A stretch of 64,000 bases of DNA from Lachnospiraceae bacterium. Its GTDB lineage: Bacteria; Bacillota; Clostridia; Lachnospirales; Lachnospiraceae. The DNA is taken from NCBI GenBank assembly GCA_024403455.1, contig JAKSRR010000002.1:1-64000 (forward strand). The letters are read 5' to 3'. Shown here piece by piece: positions 36,337 to 44,352 of the stretch. Both the position numbers and the translations under genes were made by a program. The notes beneath the pieces are model-generated. The model had not been told where the DNA came from. It saw nothing but the letters and a program-made list of their open reading frames with translations, and searched no databases. Each line of letters opens with the position of its first letter. Position 1 is the stretch's first letter.

Positions 36337-37344
36337 TTATTTTCTTTTTTTCACGGAATCTCTATAGACAATGGAGCCACCCACGACCTTACGTCCAATC
36401 TTATAGTCTGGATTCTTAATCTTTTTAAGAATTGCATCCACCGTTGTTTCACTAAGGGTTTCTAACGCGACTTTGTAAGTCGTAAGTTTTGGTTCACACA
36501 CCGTAGCAAAGATATAGTCATCAAAGCCAACGACGGATACATCCTCCGGCACCTTCACTCCCATTGCCTTTAACTGGTTCACTAAGGAGAAAGCAACTTC
36601 ATCGCAGTTGCAGAAAAATGCTTTCGGCAGCTGTTTAGGCAGAGAAAGCTCCGTATAGGTTCCGTTCTGCTCGTCACGATCCCCTATGATCCAGGAAGGA
36701 CGAATCTCTCTCTTCGTTTCCAAAAGAGCACGATAATATCCCAGATATCTATCCATAATAGAACTGGTAGCATAAATATTCCCTACGAAAGCAATACTGT
36801 CATGTCCCTGTTCCAACAGATATTTGGTTAACAGATAGGCACCATAAACATTGTCACTTACAATCGCATCCTCGCCAACCTTCTCATCGTAGAAATCCTG
36901 CAGTACATGAGGCATTCCCGTCTCTACAATGTGTGACACATAGTGACTCTTCATCTGGCCTAATACGATAACACCATCCACCTTATTATTCACAATCATC
37001 GCTGGCAAAATGTCTTTGTGCTCATCCTCCTTGGAGACAATCTCCAAAATACAGGAATAGTTCTGCTTAGACAATTCCACAACATTGCGCTGATACAAAT
37101 TGGCATAAAAAGCGTTATCCGAGAAGTATCTTTCGGAAACAATAACGCCTATATTCCCACTGACCCCATCCTTAATGGATTTTGCCAATGAATTGTAGCG
37201 GTACCCCATAGCCTCCGCTTTCTTTTTGATTTCACGGCGCACTTCTTCGCTGACACCGTCTTTATCCCCCAGGGCTTTGGATACCGTTACAGTACTAACC
37301 CCCATCTCTTTTGCAATGTCGCTCATGGTGACATTTTTATTCAT
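36337..37344 (-). CDS. LacI family transcriptional regulator
   Basis: A 335-residue repressor-type regulator. The N-terminal HTH reads T-M-S-D-I-A-K-E-M-G-V-S-T-V-T-V-S-K-A-L, followed by the hinge region. The remainder is a periplasmic-binding-protein-like sugar sensor with G-V-I-V-L-G-Q, S-I-A-F-V-G-N and V-S-V-V-G-F-D-D. The start at 37344 has AGGGG upstream; the frame extends to 37386 without support. It follows the cellobiose 2-epimerase gene on the same strand but has its own extended -10 promoter, so it may control that gene. A palindromic site upstream of the epimerase is a candidate operator, though its sequence also fits another regulator. Confidence 0.88.
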   Translation of the reverse strand: MNKNVTMSDIAKEMGVSTVTVSKALGDKDGVSEEVRREIKKKAEAMGYRYNSLAKSIKDGVSGNIGVIVSERYFSDNAFYANLYQRNVVELSKQNYSCILEIVSKEDEHKDILPAMIVNNKVDGVIVLGQMKSHYVSHIVETGMPHVLQDFYDEKVGEDAIVSDNVYGAYLLTKYLLEQGHDSIAFVGNIYATSSIMDRYLGYYRALLETKREIRPSWIIGDRDEQNGTYTELSLPKQLPKAFFCNCDEVAFSLVNQLKAMGVKVPEDVSVVGFDDYIFATVCEPKLTTYKVALETLSETTVDAILKKIKNPDYKIGRKVVGGSIVYRDSVKKRK

Positions 37345-37397
37345 ATCATTTCTACCCCTGTATATACTTTCTCCGTGCAGATGCAAAACCTGCCATA

Positions 37398-37406
37398 ATT
37401 ATACCA
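37398..37406 (-). promoter_or_regulatory. extended -10 promoter of LacI-family gene
   Basis: On the minus strand TGGTATAAT (37406-37398) is a consensus extended -10. No good -35 lies 16-18 bp upstream. The predicted leader is about 47 nt. Confidence 0.55.
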
Positions 37407-37473
37407 ATCATGCAGTTTCTTATTAAACAATGTGAATTTCGAAATATCTCCCTGCTTCGCATTGTCAGAATTC

Positions 37474-38661
37474 TTACAACGCTGCAATCTTCTCACACTG
37501 CGCCGCACGCTTGATGGCTTCTATACACATACGTCCATTGTGATAAGGACACTTCCAAGGTTCTGCAATGTCCTTTTCCGTATTGGGCTGACCAGCTTCT
37601 GATACCTCATAGAACCACTCACTGCCTTCTCTCTTATCAATCTGATAGTCGCGAATGAAGTTCCATTCTGCTTTTGCAGCCTCCAAATAGTCCTCGCGGC
37701 TGTTATCCTTCTGGTAACCATTTAGGAATCCAACCAAAGTCTCTGCCTGCACCCACCAAATGCGAGCCGTATTCACTACGCCACGCTCACACTCGTTAGC
37801 AAGAGAACTGCCATTAAATGCAACTTTTTTTACATTATTAGTAAGGTCCTTCGTAATAGGAGAAAGCTTTGTTGTATATGCTGCATCTCCCAAAACCTCT
37901 AAGCCCCTATCTACTAACCATGCTGTCTCAATGTCATGGCCATAGGAGTAAAGATCGATTAAAGTATTGTACTCTCTGTCAAAGAAGACTTCCTGTCTGT
38001 GCTCGGCAGGATTGTAAATCTTATCTGCAATCACATCCATCATCCACTTAATTCGCTCTGCCACCTTTTCATTGTGATCCACACGATATAATTCCGTGTA
38101 GGCCTCAAAAACATGGAGCAGAGTGTTCATGGTCTTATCAGCCATAACACCATTTTCGGAAAGTTTATCATTATCGACTTTTTCAAATTTCGCGTTAAAG
38201 GCTTCCATATAGCCTAAATCATCGGTGCATTTTGTCTCCACAATATCCTTTAGCTCATAAGCAAGCGCAAGCGCTTCCTTATCTCCTGTTGCTGCATAAT
38301 AGGAGCTCAGGGCGTAAATCGTAAATGCCTGGTTATAGGTATGCTTTGTGGTATCCTCAGGCTTTCCATCATAGGTCATGGACCAGAATACACCACCATT
38401 TTCCTTATCCACACAATAATCTTTTAGGAACGCATAGCCATGCTTTGCCTCTTCCAAAAGACTCTCATCCTTTAAAAGCATATATGCATTGGAGAAGAAC
38501 CAGGTAATGCGGCTATTTAAAATGCAGCCTTTTACTGCCTTTTTATCTAAGGTAAGATCGTGGGTTAAGAGTCCATAGTACCCACCAAATTCGTTATCTC
38601 TAAGATTTTTCCAAAAGGGAATAATGTGCTCTGTTAGTTCTTTTTTGATTTCAGAAATCAT
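37474..38661 (-). CDS. AGE-family epimerase, probable cellobiose 2-epimerase
   Basis: A 395-residue (alpha/alpha)6-barrel epimerase. The N terminus I-P-F-W-K-N-L-R-D-N-E-F-G-G-Y and motifs S-R-I-T-W-F-F-S, G-H-D-I-E-T-A-W-L and W-V-Q-A-E are those of cellobiose 2-epimerases more than of N-acylglucosamine 2-epimerases. The expected reaction converts cellobiose to glucosyl-mannose, feeding the mannan/cellobiose phosphorolysis route of gut and rumen Clostridia. The protein should be cytoplasmic. It is followed by a LacI regulator and preceded by a divergent intergenic region with several palindromic half-sites. The exact disaccharide specificity cannot be read from sequence. Confidence 0.87.
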   Translation of the reverse strand: MISEIKKELTEHIIPFWKNLRDNEFGGYYGLLTHDLTLDKKAVKGCILNSRITWFFSNAYMLLKDESLLEEAKHGYAFLKDYCVDKENGGVFWSMTYDGKPEDTTKHTYNQAFTIYALSSYYAATGDKEALALAYELKDIVETKCTDDLGYMEAFNAKFEKVDNDKLSENGVMADKTMNTLLHVFEAYTELYRVDHNEKVAERIKWMMDVIADKIYNPAEHRQEVFFDREYNTLIDLYSYGHDIETAWLVDRGLEVLGDAAYTTKLSPITKDLTNNVKKVAFNGSSLANECERGVVNTARIWWVQAETLVGFLNGYQKDNSREDYLEAAKAEWNFIRDYQIDKREGSEWFYEVSEAGQPNTEKDIAEPWKCPYHNGRMCIEAIKRAAQCEKIAAL

Positions 38662-38775
38662 AGTTTGCTCCTGTTCTTTGTGAGGATAAAGCCTCTAGTC
38701 ATTTTTTGAAAACACTGGAATCATTGCCCTACGGCTACGATGGGTTCTGTTATCTAAGCAAAACCCTCTACCCCT

Positions 38776-38803
38776 ACTTTATCATGTTTAAGTAAATTGT
38801 AAA
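38776..38803 (-). promoter_or_regulatory. possible epimerase promoter
   Basis: On the minus strand TTTACA (38803-38798) and TAAAGT (38781-38776) lie 16 bp apart. The spacer contains the half-site AATTTACTTAAA, so a bound regulator would cover it. The hexamers are only moderate matches. Confidence 0.4.
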
Positions 38804-38829
38804 TATGCATTTAGGTAAATTTACTTAAA
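38787..38829. promoter_or_regulatory. three-half-site operator candidate between epimerase and mntP
   Basis: TTTAGGTAAATTTACTTAAA (38810-38829) is a 20-bp inverted repeat with a single mismatched pair. A third half-site TTTAAGTAAA lies at 38787-38796. The form resembles DtxR/MntR-type boxes, and it lies about 35 bp above the mntP -35, a position suited to activation. A LacI-type operator for the epimerase gene is the alternative. Confidence 0.55.
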
Positions 38830-38863
38830 TTTTATAGTGTCCGTTTTAGGTTTGTTGTTTGCA

Positions 38864-38893
38864 TTGACTAACCACCTGTTTCTCAAATAAAAT
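38864..38893 (+). promoter_or_regulatory. promoter of mntP
   Basis: TTGACT (38864-38869) and TAAAAT (38888-38893) lie 18 bp apart, giving a leader of about 20 nt with AAGGAG before the ATG. Confidence 0.7.
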
Positions 38894-38920
38894 CATAATT
38901 AATAAAGAAGGAGTTTCATC

Positions 38921-39481
38921 ATGGATCTGATATCAATTATTATTCTTGCTGTAGGGCTTTCTATGGACGCATTTGCAGTATCTATCTGCAAGGGGCTAGC
39001 ATTAAAGAAAATCCGTGTCAAAGAAATGGCCATCGTTGGTCTTTGGTTTGGCGTTTTTCAGGCCCTGATGCCCACCATCGGTTATTTTTTAGGAACCACT
39101 TTTGCAAAATATATCAATAAATTTTCTCATTGGATTGCTTTTGCGTTACTACTTCTTATTGGTGGCAACATGATTCGCGAAGCCTTCTCCAAAGAGGAGG
39201 ACGAACAGACGAACTCCCTTGGTTTTAAGACCATGCTTCTAATGGCAATCGCTACATCCATTGACGCTTTGGCCGTAGGTGTAACCTTCGCCTTAGATAA
39301 AACTAATGTTCCAGTAGCCGTATCCATCATCGGTGTTACCACCTTCTTACTCTCTGCCGTTGCAGTAAAACTCGGCTCCCTGTTCGGCGCTAAATATAAA
39401 AATAAGGCCGAGTTCGTGGGCGGCCTTATTCTTATTCTGCTAGGTGTAAAAATTCTCCTCAGCGGACTGGGGGTATTCTAA
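38921..39481 (+). CDS. mntP: manganese efflux pump MntP
   Basis: A 186-residue polytopic membrane protein of the MntP family, which exports excess manganese. Six membrane helices cover the chain. The two internal repeats each carry the acidic signature: G-L-S-M-D-A-F-A-V-S near residues 13-22 and A-T-S-I-D-A-L-A-V-G near residues 111-120, whose aspartates are needed in known members. AAGGAG lies before the ATG. No yybP-ykoY riboswitch is visible in the short leader; the DtxR/MntR-like box upstream suggests control by a manganese-sensing protein. The stop codon is followed directly by a REP-like repeat. Confidence 0.94.
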   Translation: MDLISIIILAVGLSMDAFAVSICKGLALKKIRVKEMAIVGLWFGVFQALMPTIGYFLGTTFAKYINKFSHWIAFALLLLIGGNMIREAFSKEEDEQTNSLGFKTMLLMAIATSIDALAVGVTFALDKTNVPVAVSIIGVTTFLLSAVAVKLGSLFGAKYKNKAEFVGGLILILLGVKILLSGLGVF

Positions 39482-39483
39482 TC

Positions 39484-39520
39484 GGGGACGGTCCTTTTGG
39501 GATAAGGAGTGTCCCTTTGG
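39484..39520 (+). repeat. REP-like repeat after mntP
   Basis: Single unit: core GGGGACGGTCCTTTTG and one module GAGTGTCCCTTTGG, starting three bases after the mntP stop codon. Its first about 35 bases equal unit one of the array near 28.0 kb. Confidence 0.85.
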
Positions 39521-39521
39521 A

Positions 39522-39627
39522 CCCTCCCCGTCAGCTAGCGCTGACAGCTCCCCTAAAAGGGGAGCCTTTTTCTTTTGAACTCTCCGTCGGTTGTTGCTGA
39601 CAGCTCCCCTAAAAGGGAGCTTTTTTA
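39522..39627. repeat. two copies of a second repeat family
   Basis: Tandem copies (39522-39576 and 39580-39627) with a CTCCGTC...GCTGACAGCTCCCC arm and a CTAAAAG loop joining GGGGAGC or GGGAGC, each ending in a T-run. They are unrelated to the GGGGACGG family. The first copy has a symmetrical GTCAGC/GCTGAC hairpin around TAGC. Confidence 0.8.
39547..39576 (+). terminator. terminator of mntP, part of repeat
   Basis: GCTCCCC/GGGGAGC stem with TAAAA loop followed by CTTTTTCTTTT on the plus strand. Confidence 0.75.
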
Positions 39628-40710
39628 CTACTTCACTGCCAAGTCCACCTGCTGCACAGTTCCAACTTCTCCACGTTCAAAAAGGAAGAAGCCCGTGGAA
39701 CGAATTAATCCATTCATTTCTCCAGACACCTGGTTATTTAATGAAAACTTCGTTGCAGCCTTAGAAAGGCATATTGCTCCCACACCGATTTCCTTTAGTG
39801 AAAGCAGCTTATCTTTTCCCTGACTATCTTTCGTCCACACCTTCAATTTCTGAAAGATGTCATCCGCTTCATCAATCCAGCCATTGCCATCCTGATCATA
39901 TTTTGCAAGATCAGAAAAACCATCGCCGGATTTAGCACCAAATAGTTCTGAACCATCGTTAATGATGCCATCCCCATTTTGATCAAAGGCTAAGAACCCA
40001 CTGCCTGACCCAAGACTAGAAATTTCTTCCTTCTTGCCATCAGCATCAAGATCAAATAAAAACTTTTGGTCTGTGACCTCTGCTGCCGGTCCATTAAAAT
40101 TGATAACCAACGGGTCGAGTAGCGTTCGCACTGCTGGTTCCACCGGATGGGTGCTGTAATAGTATTCTTCAAAGGAACGGGTCATAGAAAGTTCCATCGC
40201 AAAAGAAATCTCTCTTCCATCAGCGGTTTTCACATAGCCCTTCGTCGCAAAGGTTGTCTCCTCCGACTCCTTATAGTAGGAAAAGCTTTCTCCATAGTTT
40301 GATAACCCGTTCTGCCCAGGTTCCTGCGAAACATCTGGCGCTGGCTCTGCCCCTTGTCCATTCATACCATTTCTAAAAAATCTGCTTCGCCCTGCCATAA
40401 TCTGATGCAGATGCCGCATAAGATACAGAAGACTCTGTCTTCGCAGTACGGTAGATAAATCTTCTGTCCGCACTTCACTCTGCACACCTTTCAATTCCCC
40501 CCGTCGCCCTAGCATGGATCGCTCCATATCTTTCGTGACCTGGTCTGTCATCCCTGCTTTCATTGTTTCCGCATAATACTGGAAGGTTCCCTCATGGGTT
40601 GCCGCAGTCCTTGCAGCGCCGCTAGCTACAGCAAATCTTTCTCCCGATCCGCTGGTGCTGCGGTAGCTTCTTGCTGATCCCATGGTTAACCCCATAGAAT
40701 CAATAATCAT
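39628..40710 (-). CDS. protein with EF-hand-like calcium loops
   Basis: A 360-residue protein without signal peptide or membrane helix. The N-terminal 60% is Ser/Arg/Met-rich, probably helical, and not recognised. Residues about 218-290 carry three acidic loops of the EF-hand/dockerin type: D-L-D-A-D-G-K-K-E-E, D-Q-N-G-D-G-I-I-N-D-G-S-E and D-Q-D-G-N-G-W-I-D-E-A-D. The C-terminal part is beta-rich and ends F-F-L-F-E-R-G-E. Similar proteins are common and uncharacterised in Lachnospiraceae. It stands alone, and its 3' end abuts two repeats of a second family. A role in calcium-dependent assembly is possible but unsupported by context. Confidence 0.72.
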   Translation of the reverse strand: MIIDSMGLTMGSARSYRSTSGSGERFAVASGAARTAATHEGTFQYYAETMKAGMTDQVTKDMERSMLGRRGELKGVQSEVRTEDLSTVLRRQSLLYLMRHLHQIMAGRSRFFRNGMNGQGAEPAPDVSQEPGQNGLSNYGESFSYYKESEETTFATKGYVKTADGREISFAMELSMTRSFEEYYYSTHPVEPAVRTLLDPLVINFNGPAAEVTDQKFLFDLDADGKKEEISSLGSGSGFLAFDQNGDGIINDGSELFGAKSGDGFSDLAKYDQDGNGWIDEADDIFQKLKVWTKDSQGKDKLLSLKEIGVGAICLSKAATKFSLNNQVSGEMNGLIRSTGFFLFERGEVGTVQQVDLAVK

Positions 40711-40891
40711 TTATTCTTCTCCTTTCTCTACTAACGAATGACTTAGGGATGCTTTCCACCCCCGTCCATTCAAAAATTGGCAAACAAAAAAGAGCCTGCC
40801 CCGGAATTCATTTCCACATCGGCAATGAGATCGGGCGGCTCCTTCCGCTTATTTGTTTTATCGGAGAATTCGCTGGAAAAATTAACAGCAA

Positions 40892-40948
40892 TCAGAGGGA
40901 CACTCCTTGAATCAGAGGGCACTCCTATACCCAAAAGGACCGTCCCCA
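40892..40948 (-). repeat. REP-like repeat after the split membrane protein genes
   Basis: On the minus strand: core GGGGACGGTCCTTTTG, a module with one base missing (GAGTGCCCTCTGA), then GAGTGTCCCTCTGA. It begins eight bases after the stop of the upstream gene. Confidence 0.85.
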
Positions 40949-40956
40949 AAGTGAAG

Positions 40957-41706
40957 TTACTTCTCAAAATGGAATATCTCGTAGGTCCCCGTATTGGTAA
41001 GAAGCGTAAAACCATATTCTCCCGGATGATTTAGGTAACGAAGGCCTGCAGGGAAGACGATATACTCTGTATCGGTAATCATGCAGCTAATCTGCAGTGC
41101 TTCGAAGTCAGGGGTTGCACTCATCATCTGTTCAAAGAAAGGACTAATAACTTCATCATAGCCATGCCAGGAGGGGTCTAGCTGTTCCCGTCCAAAGGCC
41201 AAAATGATATCCTCGTCATACTGTCTAATATCTTCTAGCAAGGCGGGACAAACTGCGGCAAATACCTGCTCCTCTTCAACCTCTTCCAGGAAGTCAGCCA
41301 CTTCTATCACTTCCTGCGGAAGCTTATATGGATTCTCTGCTGGTTTAAAATTCCACTGCGTAGTATAAACAAACCTTCCTCCCAAAATCAGTACAACAAG
41401 AGAAAGGATTAGTCCCGTTTCCCTGTGTTTTTCAAAAAGAAGGGCTCCTACATAGGATAGTCCGATGGCAATGGGTACCGTCCACCAAAATCTCCAATAG
41501 GTCGTGGGATCTACATGCTTCACATAAAAACCATGCACAAAGGGAACCATGATGAGTAGCACCAGCGCAATACTTCCAAAAAATAGCATAGAAACATTAC
41601 TGCGATTCTTATCCTTCAGCCCCACATAAATGATGCTTACAAAGAATAGAATCATCAGGATGCCACTTCCTGTATATTTTGAATACACACTAAAAACTTC
41701 GCTCAA
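40957..41706 (-). CDS. membrane protein, second part of split DUF6077-like pair
   Basis: A 249-residue protein with four membrane helices in its first about 125 residues and a soluble C-terminal domain of about 120 residues containing D-P-S-W-H-G-Y and Y-L-N-H-P-G-E-Y-G. The start is a TTG overlapping the stop of the upstream gene (TTGA), with AAGGAG eight bases before it. The two proteins together resemble one longer DUF6077-type membrane protein of about 600 residues, so this may be a gene split by a frameshift or a coupled pair. The mannose nucleotide gene upstream suggests a role in glycan export or transfer; inference only. Confidence 0.65.
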   Translation of the reverse strand: MSEVFSVYSKYTGSGILMILFFVSIIYVGLKDKNRSNVSMLFFGSIALVLLIMVPFVHGFYVKHVDPTTYWRFWWTVPIAIGLSYVGALLFEKHRETGLILSLVVLILGGRFVYTTQWNFKPAENPYKLPQEVIEVADFLEEVEEEQVFAAVCPALLEDIRQYDEDIILAFGREQLDPSWHGYDEVISPFFEQMMSATPDFEALQISCMITDTEYIVFPAGLRYLNHPGEYGFTLLTNTGTYEIFHFEK

Positions 41707-42797
41707 AAGCCTTTCTCCTTAATATATAAGAGAATATAAATGAGACTGGGAATCTGGCAAAGGCCAGTAAAAATAAGCACCGAAATACGGCGATTTCTGA
41801 TGGCAATCACAACTGCCATAACCATTTCGAAAAATGCCAGGAGTAGCAGTCCAAGGCTGGATGCCAGTGCTCCCACCAGGTTCATCGCAATAAGCAGAAT
41901 GTATATACCAAAATTCTTTTTTCGAACCTCATCATCTACTCGCTTCTTCTGCCAAGTCTTTCCCGAAAGCAAAAGCATACATAAAAATGCACCAGGAATA
42001 GCAAGATTGGCAAGAATAGATTTTCCTTGCCAGGTACGGGTTAAGAAGAACACTTCACTGGTATATATGCTGGTTCCGCCAAAAATTTTAATGCCCGCCA
42101 TAATCACCATAAAGATGGAGATACGATTCATGTTTCCATCAAATAGCGCCCAAGCGATTTTATAGTAGAGCATATAGGATACAAGGATGAGTACGGGCGG
42201 AAGAACAGTGTGCGCAATGATCGTTGCATGCAGACCACTTTCTCTTGCAAGAAGTCCTACATACATGGGGAGCGGTGCTAGCACGTGGCGGTACTGCAAA
42301 GCCGTACTGGCCCCTGTATAAGGGTCAATGGTATACATGGCATCCTTACTATCAGCCAGAAGTGCAAGTCCAACATAATAGGCATCATCACCATTTGGCA
42401 TCATATAAACCACTGCCATAATCATCTGATATAACAGGATTGCAAAAAACAGGATATAGGTAAGCAGATTGGACCTTTTTAGTTTCTTCGGTTCCGGAAA
42501 GCACAAAAATGTACTGCCTCCCTTTCGAATAATCTGCGTTATTAACACCAGAAAGCCAACAGAAGACAAGCTCAGAACCAGGATTTTAAATAGTTTCACA
42601 AATTGGGAAAAGGTGTGAAATGTCAAAATATAAGGCACTGCCACAATCTGTAGCAGTGCCAAAATCATAATAAATCCATACAAATAAACACTTCCAAAGC
42701 GAAGGGAAGATTTACGAAATGCAAATGCGGGCAATACCCCTATGAGCATAGGGAATACCACAAACCATAACGATAAGCTGAGAATTGCCTGCGTCAT
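41703..42797 (-). CDS. polytopic membrane protein, first part of split DUF6077-like pair
   Basis: A 364-residue protein with about nine membrane helices. The ATG at 42797 has AGGA eight bases upstream and lies just after the manC stop; the frame reaches 42824. A loop with N-G-D-D-A-Y-Y-V-G resembles the acidic loop of membrane glycosyltransferases of the GT-C type, and G-A-S-T-A-L-Q-Y-R-H follows. I place it with DUF6077 by overall look, with limited confidence. It ends at TGA inside the start of the next gene. Confidence 0.68.
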   Translation of the reverse strand: MTQAILSLSLWFVVFPMLIGVLPAFAFRKSSLRFGSVYLYGFIMILALLQIVAVPYILTFHTFSQFVKLFKILVLSLSSVGFLVLITQIIRKGGSTFLCFPEPKKLKRSNLLTYILFFAILLYQMIMAVVYMMPNGDDAYYVGLALLADSKDAMYTIDPYTGASTALQYRHVLAPLPMYVGLLARESGLHATIIAHTVLPPVLILVSYMLYYKIAWALFDGNMNRISIFMVIMAGIKIFGGTSIYTSEVFFLTRTWQGKSILANLAIPGAFLCMLLLSGKTWQKKRVDDEVRKKNFGIYILLIAMNLVGALASSLGLLLLAFFEMVMAVVIAIRNRRISVLIFTGLCQIPSLIYILLYIKEKGF

Positions 42798-42807
42798 AAC
42801 CAAATTC

Positions 42808-43878
42808 CTATAAATACTTATCACGATTGCAGATCTTTAAATTCTCTACAATCTTCTTAATATCTGCTGCGCTTTCCTTGGCGCAGATAAGGGTCGCATC
42901 TTCGGTATCAACAATGATTAAATCACGAAGTCCAACCGCTGCAATTAACTTCTCCTGACCGGAAATAATGCAGTTCTTTACATCTACCGTCATGGCATTA
43001 CCATCTACAATATTTCCAGAGTCATTTACCGGACGAAGTCTTTCTACGGCAAGCCAGCTTCCCACATCATCCCATCCAAAGGTTCCAGGAATAACAAAGA
43101 TTCCCTCTTCTTTCTCCATAACACCATAATCGATGGACTCAGAAGGGAAGTTCTCAAATACCCCATTTAATACATCCTTCTCATCCTCTGTACCGAAAGA
43201 TTCCTTGATGCGCATAAGTCCTGCATAAATCGCAGGCAGATGTTCTTCCATAGAATGTAAAATGGTGGATACCTTCCACGCAAACATACCAGAGTTCCAA
43301 AGGTATTCTTCAGACTCTACATACTTCTTCGCAGTTGCTAAATCCGGTTTTTCAACGAAACGCTCCACTTCAAAAGCTCTGCCAAGACTCTTATCCGGTG
43401 CAAACTTAATATAACCATATCCTACTTCCGGTGCTGTCGGTGTAATACCGATGGTCACTAAATTCTCTCCATCCTCTGCTACCTTTGCAGCATCCTCCAG
43501 GATATTCACATACATTCCCTTATATTTAATCAAATGGTCTGAGGGAAGCACATACATAATGGCATCCTCATACTTCTTCTGAATATGAATTGCTCCAAGA
43601 CCGATACAAGGCGCTGTGTTACGTCCTACGGGCTCGCATAAGATGTTCTCCTCTGGAAGCTCCGGGAGCTGCTGTCTAACCAGTTCCTTGTAATCCTTAT
43701 TGGTTGCTATATAGATATCCTCCATGGAAACAACCGGAAGAATTCTCTCTACCGTCTGCTGAATCATGGTCTTTCCATCACCAGTCAGACACAAGAACTG
43801 CTTGGGCATATTCTTACGGCTTCTGGGCCAGAATCTTTCTCCCTTACCGCCTGCCATAATGAGTGCTGTTTTCTTCAT
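42808..43878 (-). CDS. manC: mannose-1-phosphate guanylyltransferase
   Basis: Makes GDP-mannose from mannose 1-phosphate and GTP. The 356-residue chain has the nucleotide-binding start A-L-I-M-A-G-G-K-G-E-R-F-W-P-R-S, V-L-P-S-D-H as metal-site motif, R-F-V-E-K-P, and F-G-W-D-D-V-G-S-W. It lacks the extra isomerase domain of bifunctional enzymes. GDP-mannose can feed GDP-fucose, which fits the alpha-1,2-fucosyltransferase gene at 61 kb, though the intermediate enzymes are not in the window. Transcribed from a strong promoter with a palindromic spacer, probably with the two membrane protein genes downstream. Confidence 0.92.
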   Translation of the reverse strand: MKKTALIMAGGKGERFWPRSRKNMPKQFLCLTGDGKTMIQQTVERILPVVSMEDIYIATNKDYKELVRQQLPELPEENILCEPVGRNTAPCIGLGAIHIQKKYEDAIMYVLPSDHLIKYKGMYVNILEDAAKVAEDGENLVTIGITPTAPEVGYGYIKFAPDKSLGRAFEVERFVEKPDLATAKKYVESEEYLWNSGMFAWKVSTILHSMEEHLPAIYAGLMRIKESFGTEDEKDVLNGVFENFPSESIDYGVMEKEEGIFVIPGTFGWDDVGSWLAVERLRPVNDSGNIVDGNAMTVDVKNCIISGQEKLIAAVGLRDLIIVDTEDATLICAKESAADIKKIVENLKICNRDKYL

Positions 43879-43958
43879 AATGGAATCTCTCCTTAAAATT
43901 CATCCCCTCATAAAAGGAATCATAAAATATGCAGCAATCAATGCTGCCACTTTTTAAA

Positions 43959-43988
43959 ATTATACCCCCTATAAATAGGGGGTGTCAA
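43959..43988 (-). promoter_or_regulatory. manC promoter with palindromic spacer
   Basis: On the minus strand TTGACA (43988-43983) and TATAAT (43964-43959), both consensus, are separated by 18 bp. The whole spacer is the near-perfect palindrome CCCCCTATTTATAGGGGG, 16 of 18 positions symmetric. Confidence 0.85.
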
Positions 43989-44015
43989 AAAAGGGGCCCT
44001 CACGAGCCCCTTTTC
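43987..44015 (-). terminator. terminator of type VII secretion operon
   Basis: On the minus strand AGGGGCTC and GAGGGCCCCT pair around GT, followed by TTTTTTG. The T-run overlaps the manC -35 box. Confidence 0.8.
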
Positions 44016-44020
44016 TATTT

Positions 44021-44347
44021 TTATCGCTGTGCAATTGCATTCCAGAAATTCTCACCAAGTGCATCAGCATGTTCACGTCGACTTACTATATCTCTAGAAA
44101 TCTTCGCCTGTGCTTCTTCCACCTCTTCGAAAATCTTCCTGGTAGCTCTCGACAAGTTATTTAGGGTATCCGATATTCTATCAGCCTCACGGATTAGACT
44201 CCTATACTCCTGTTCTAATCCACTATTTGATAGACGAAGTGACTTCTTCAATACATTTACAATATCCGTTGCCACATCTCGCTCACGCGCATATGCATCT
44301 GCAAGCTCATCTAATTTATTCGCATTAAATGCTATTTCACCCTTCAT
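44021..44347 (-). CDS. small helical protein of T7SS operon
   Basis: A 108-residue, charged, probably all-helical protein I do not recognise. It has no signal peptide. A short break near N-S-G-L-E could be the turn of a helical hairpin, which gives the size and shape of ESX-type secreted proteins, but no WxG or LxG motif is present. It is the last gene of the operon, six bases after the previous one, and is followed by a terminator. It could be a substrate, a chaperone or a structural part. Confidence 0.72.
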   Translation of the reverse strand: MKGEIAFNANKLDELADAYARERDVATDIVNVLKKSLRLSNSGLEQEYRSLIREADRISDTLNNLSRATRKIFEEVEEAQAKISRDIVSRREHADALGENFWNAIAQR

Positions 44348-44352
44348 AATGC

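Noticed and set aside
38830-38920. Manganese riboswitch (yybP-ykoY) before mntP
   Set aside because: The predicted leader is about 20 nt and lacks the conserved loop sequences.
40770-41034. Overlapping short frames on both strands next to the repeat at 40.9 kb
   Set aside because: No ribosome site on either strand, partly made of repeat; the minus strand looks more like a loose GAGCC/GGCTC terminator.
41700-41710. Programmed -1 ribosomal frameshift between the two membrane protein frames
   Set aside because: The bases do not form a canonical slippery heptamer; coupled start at TTG or a simple mutation explains it better.
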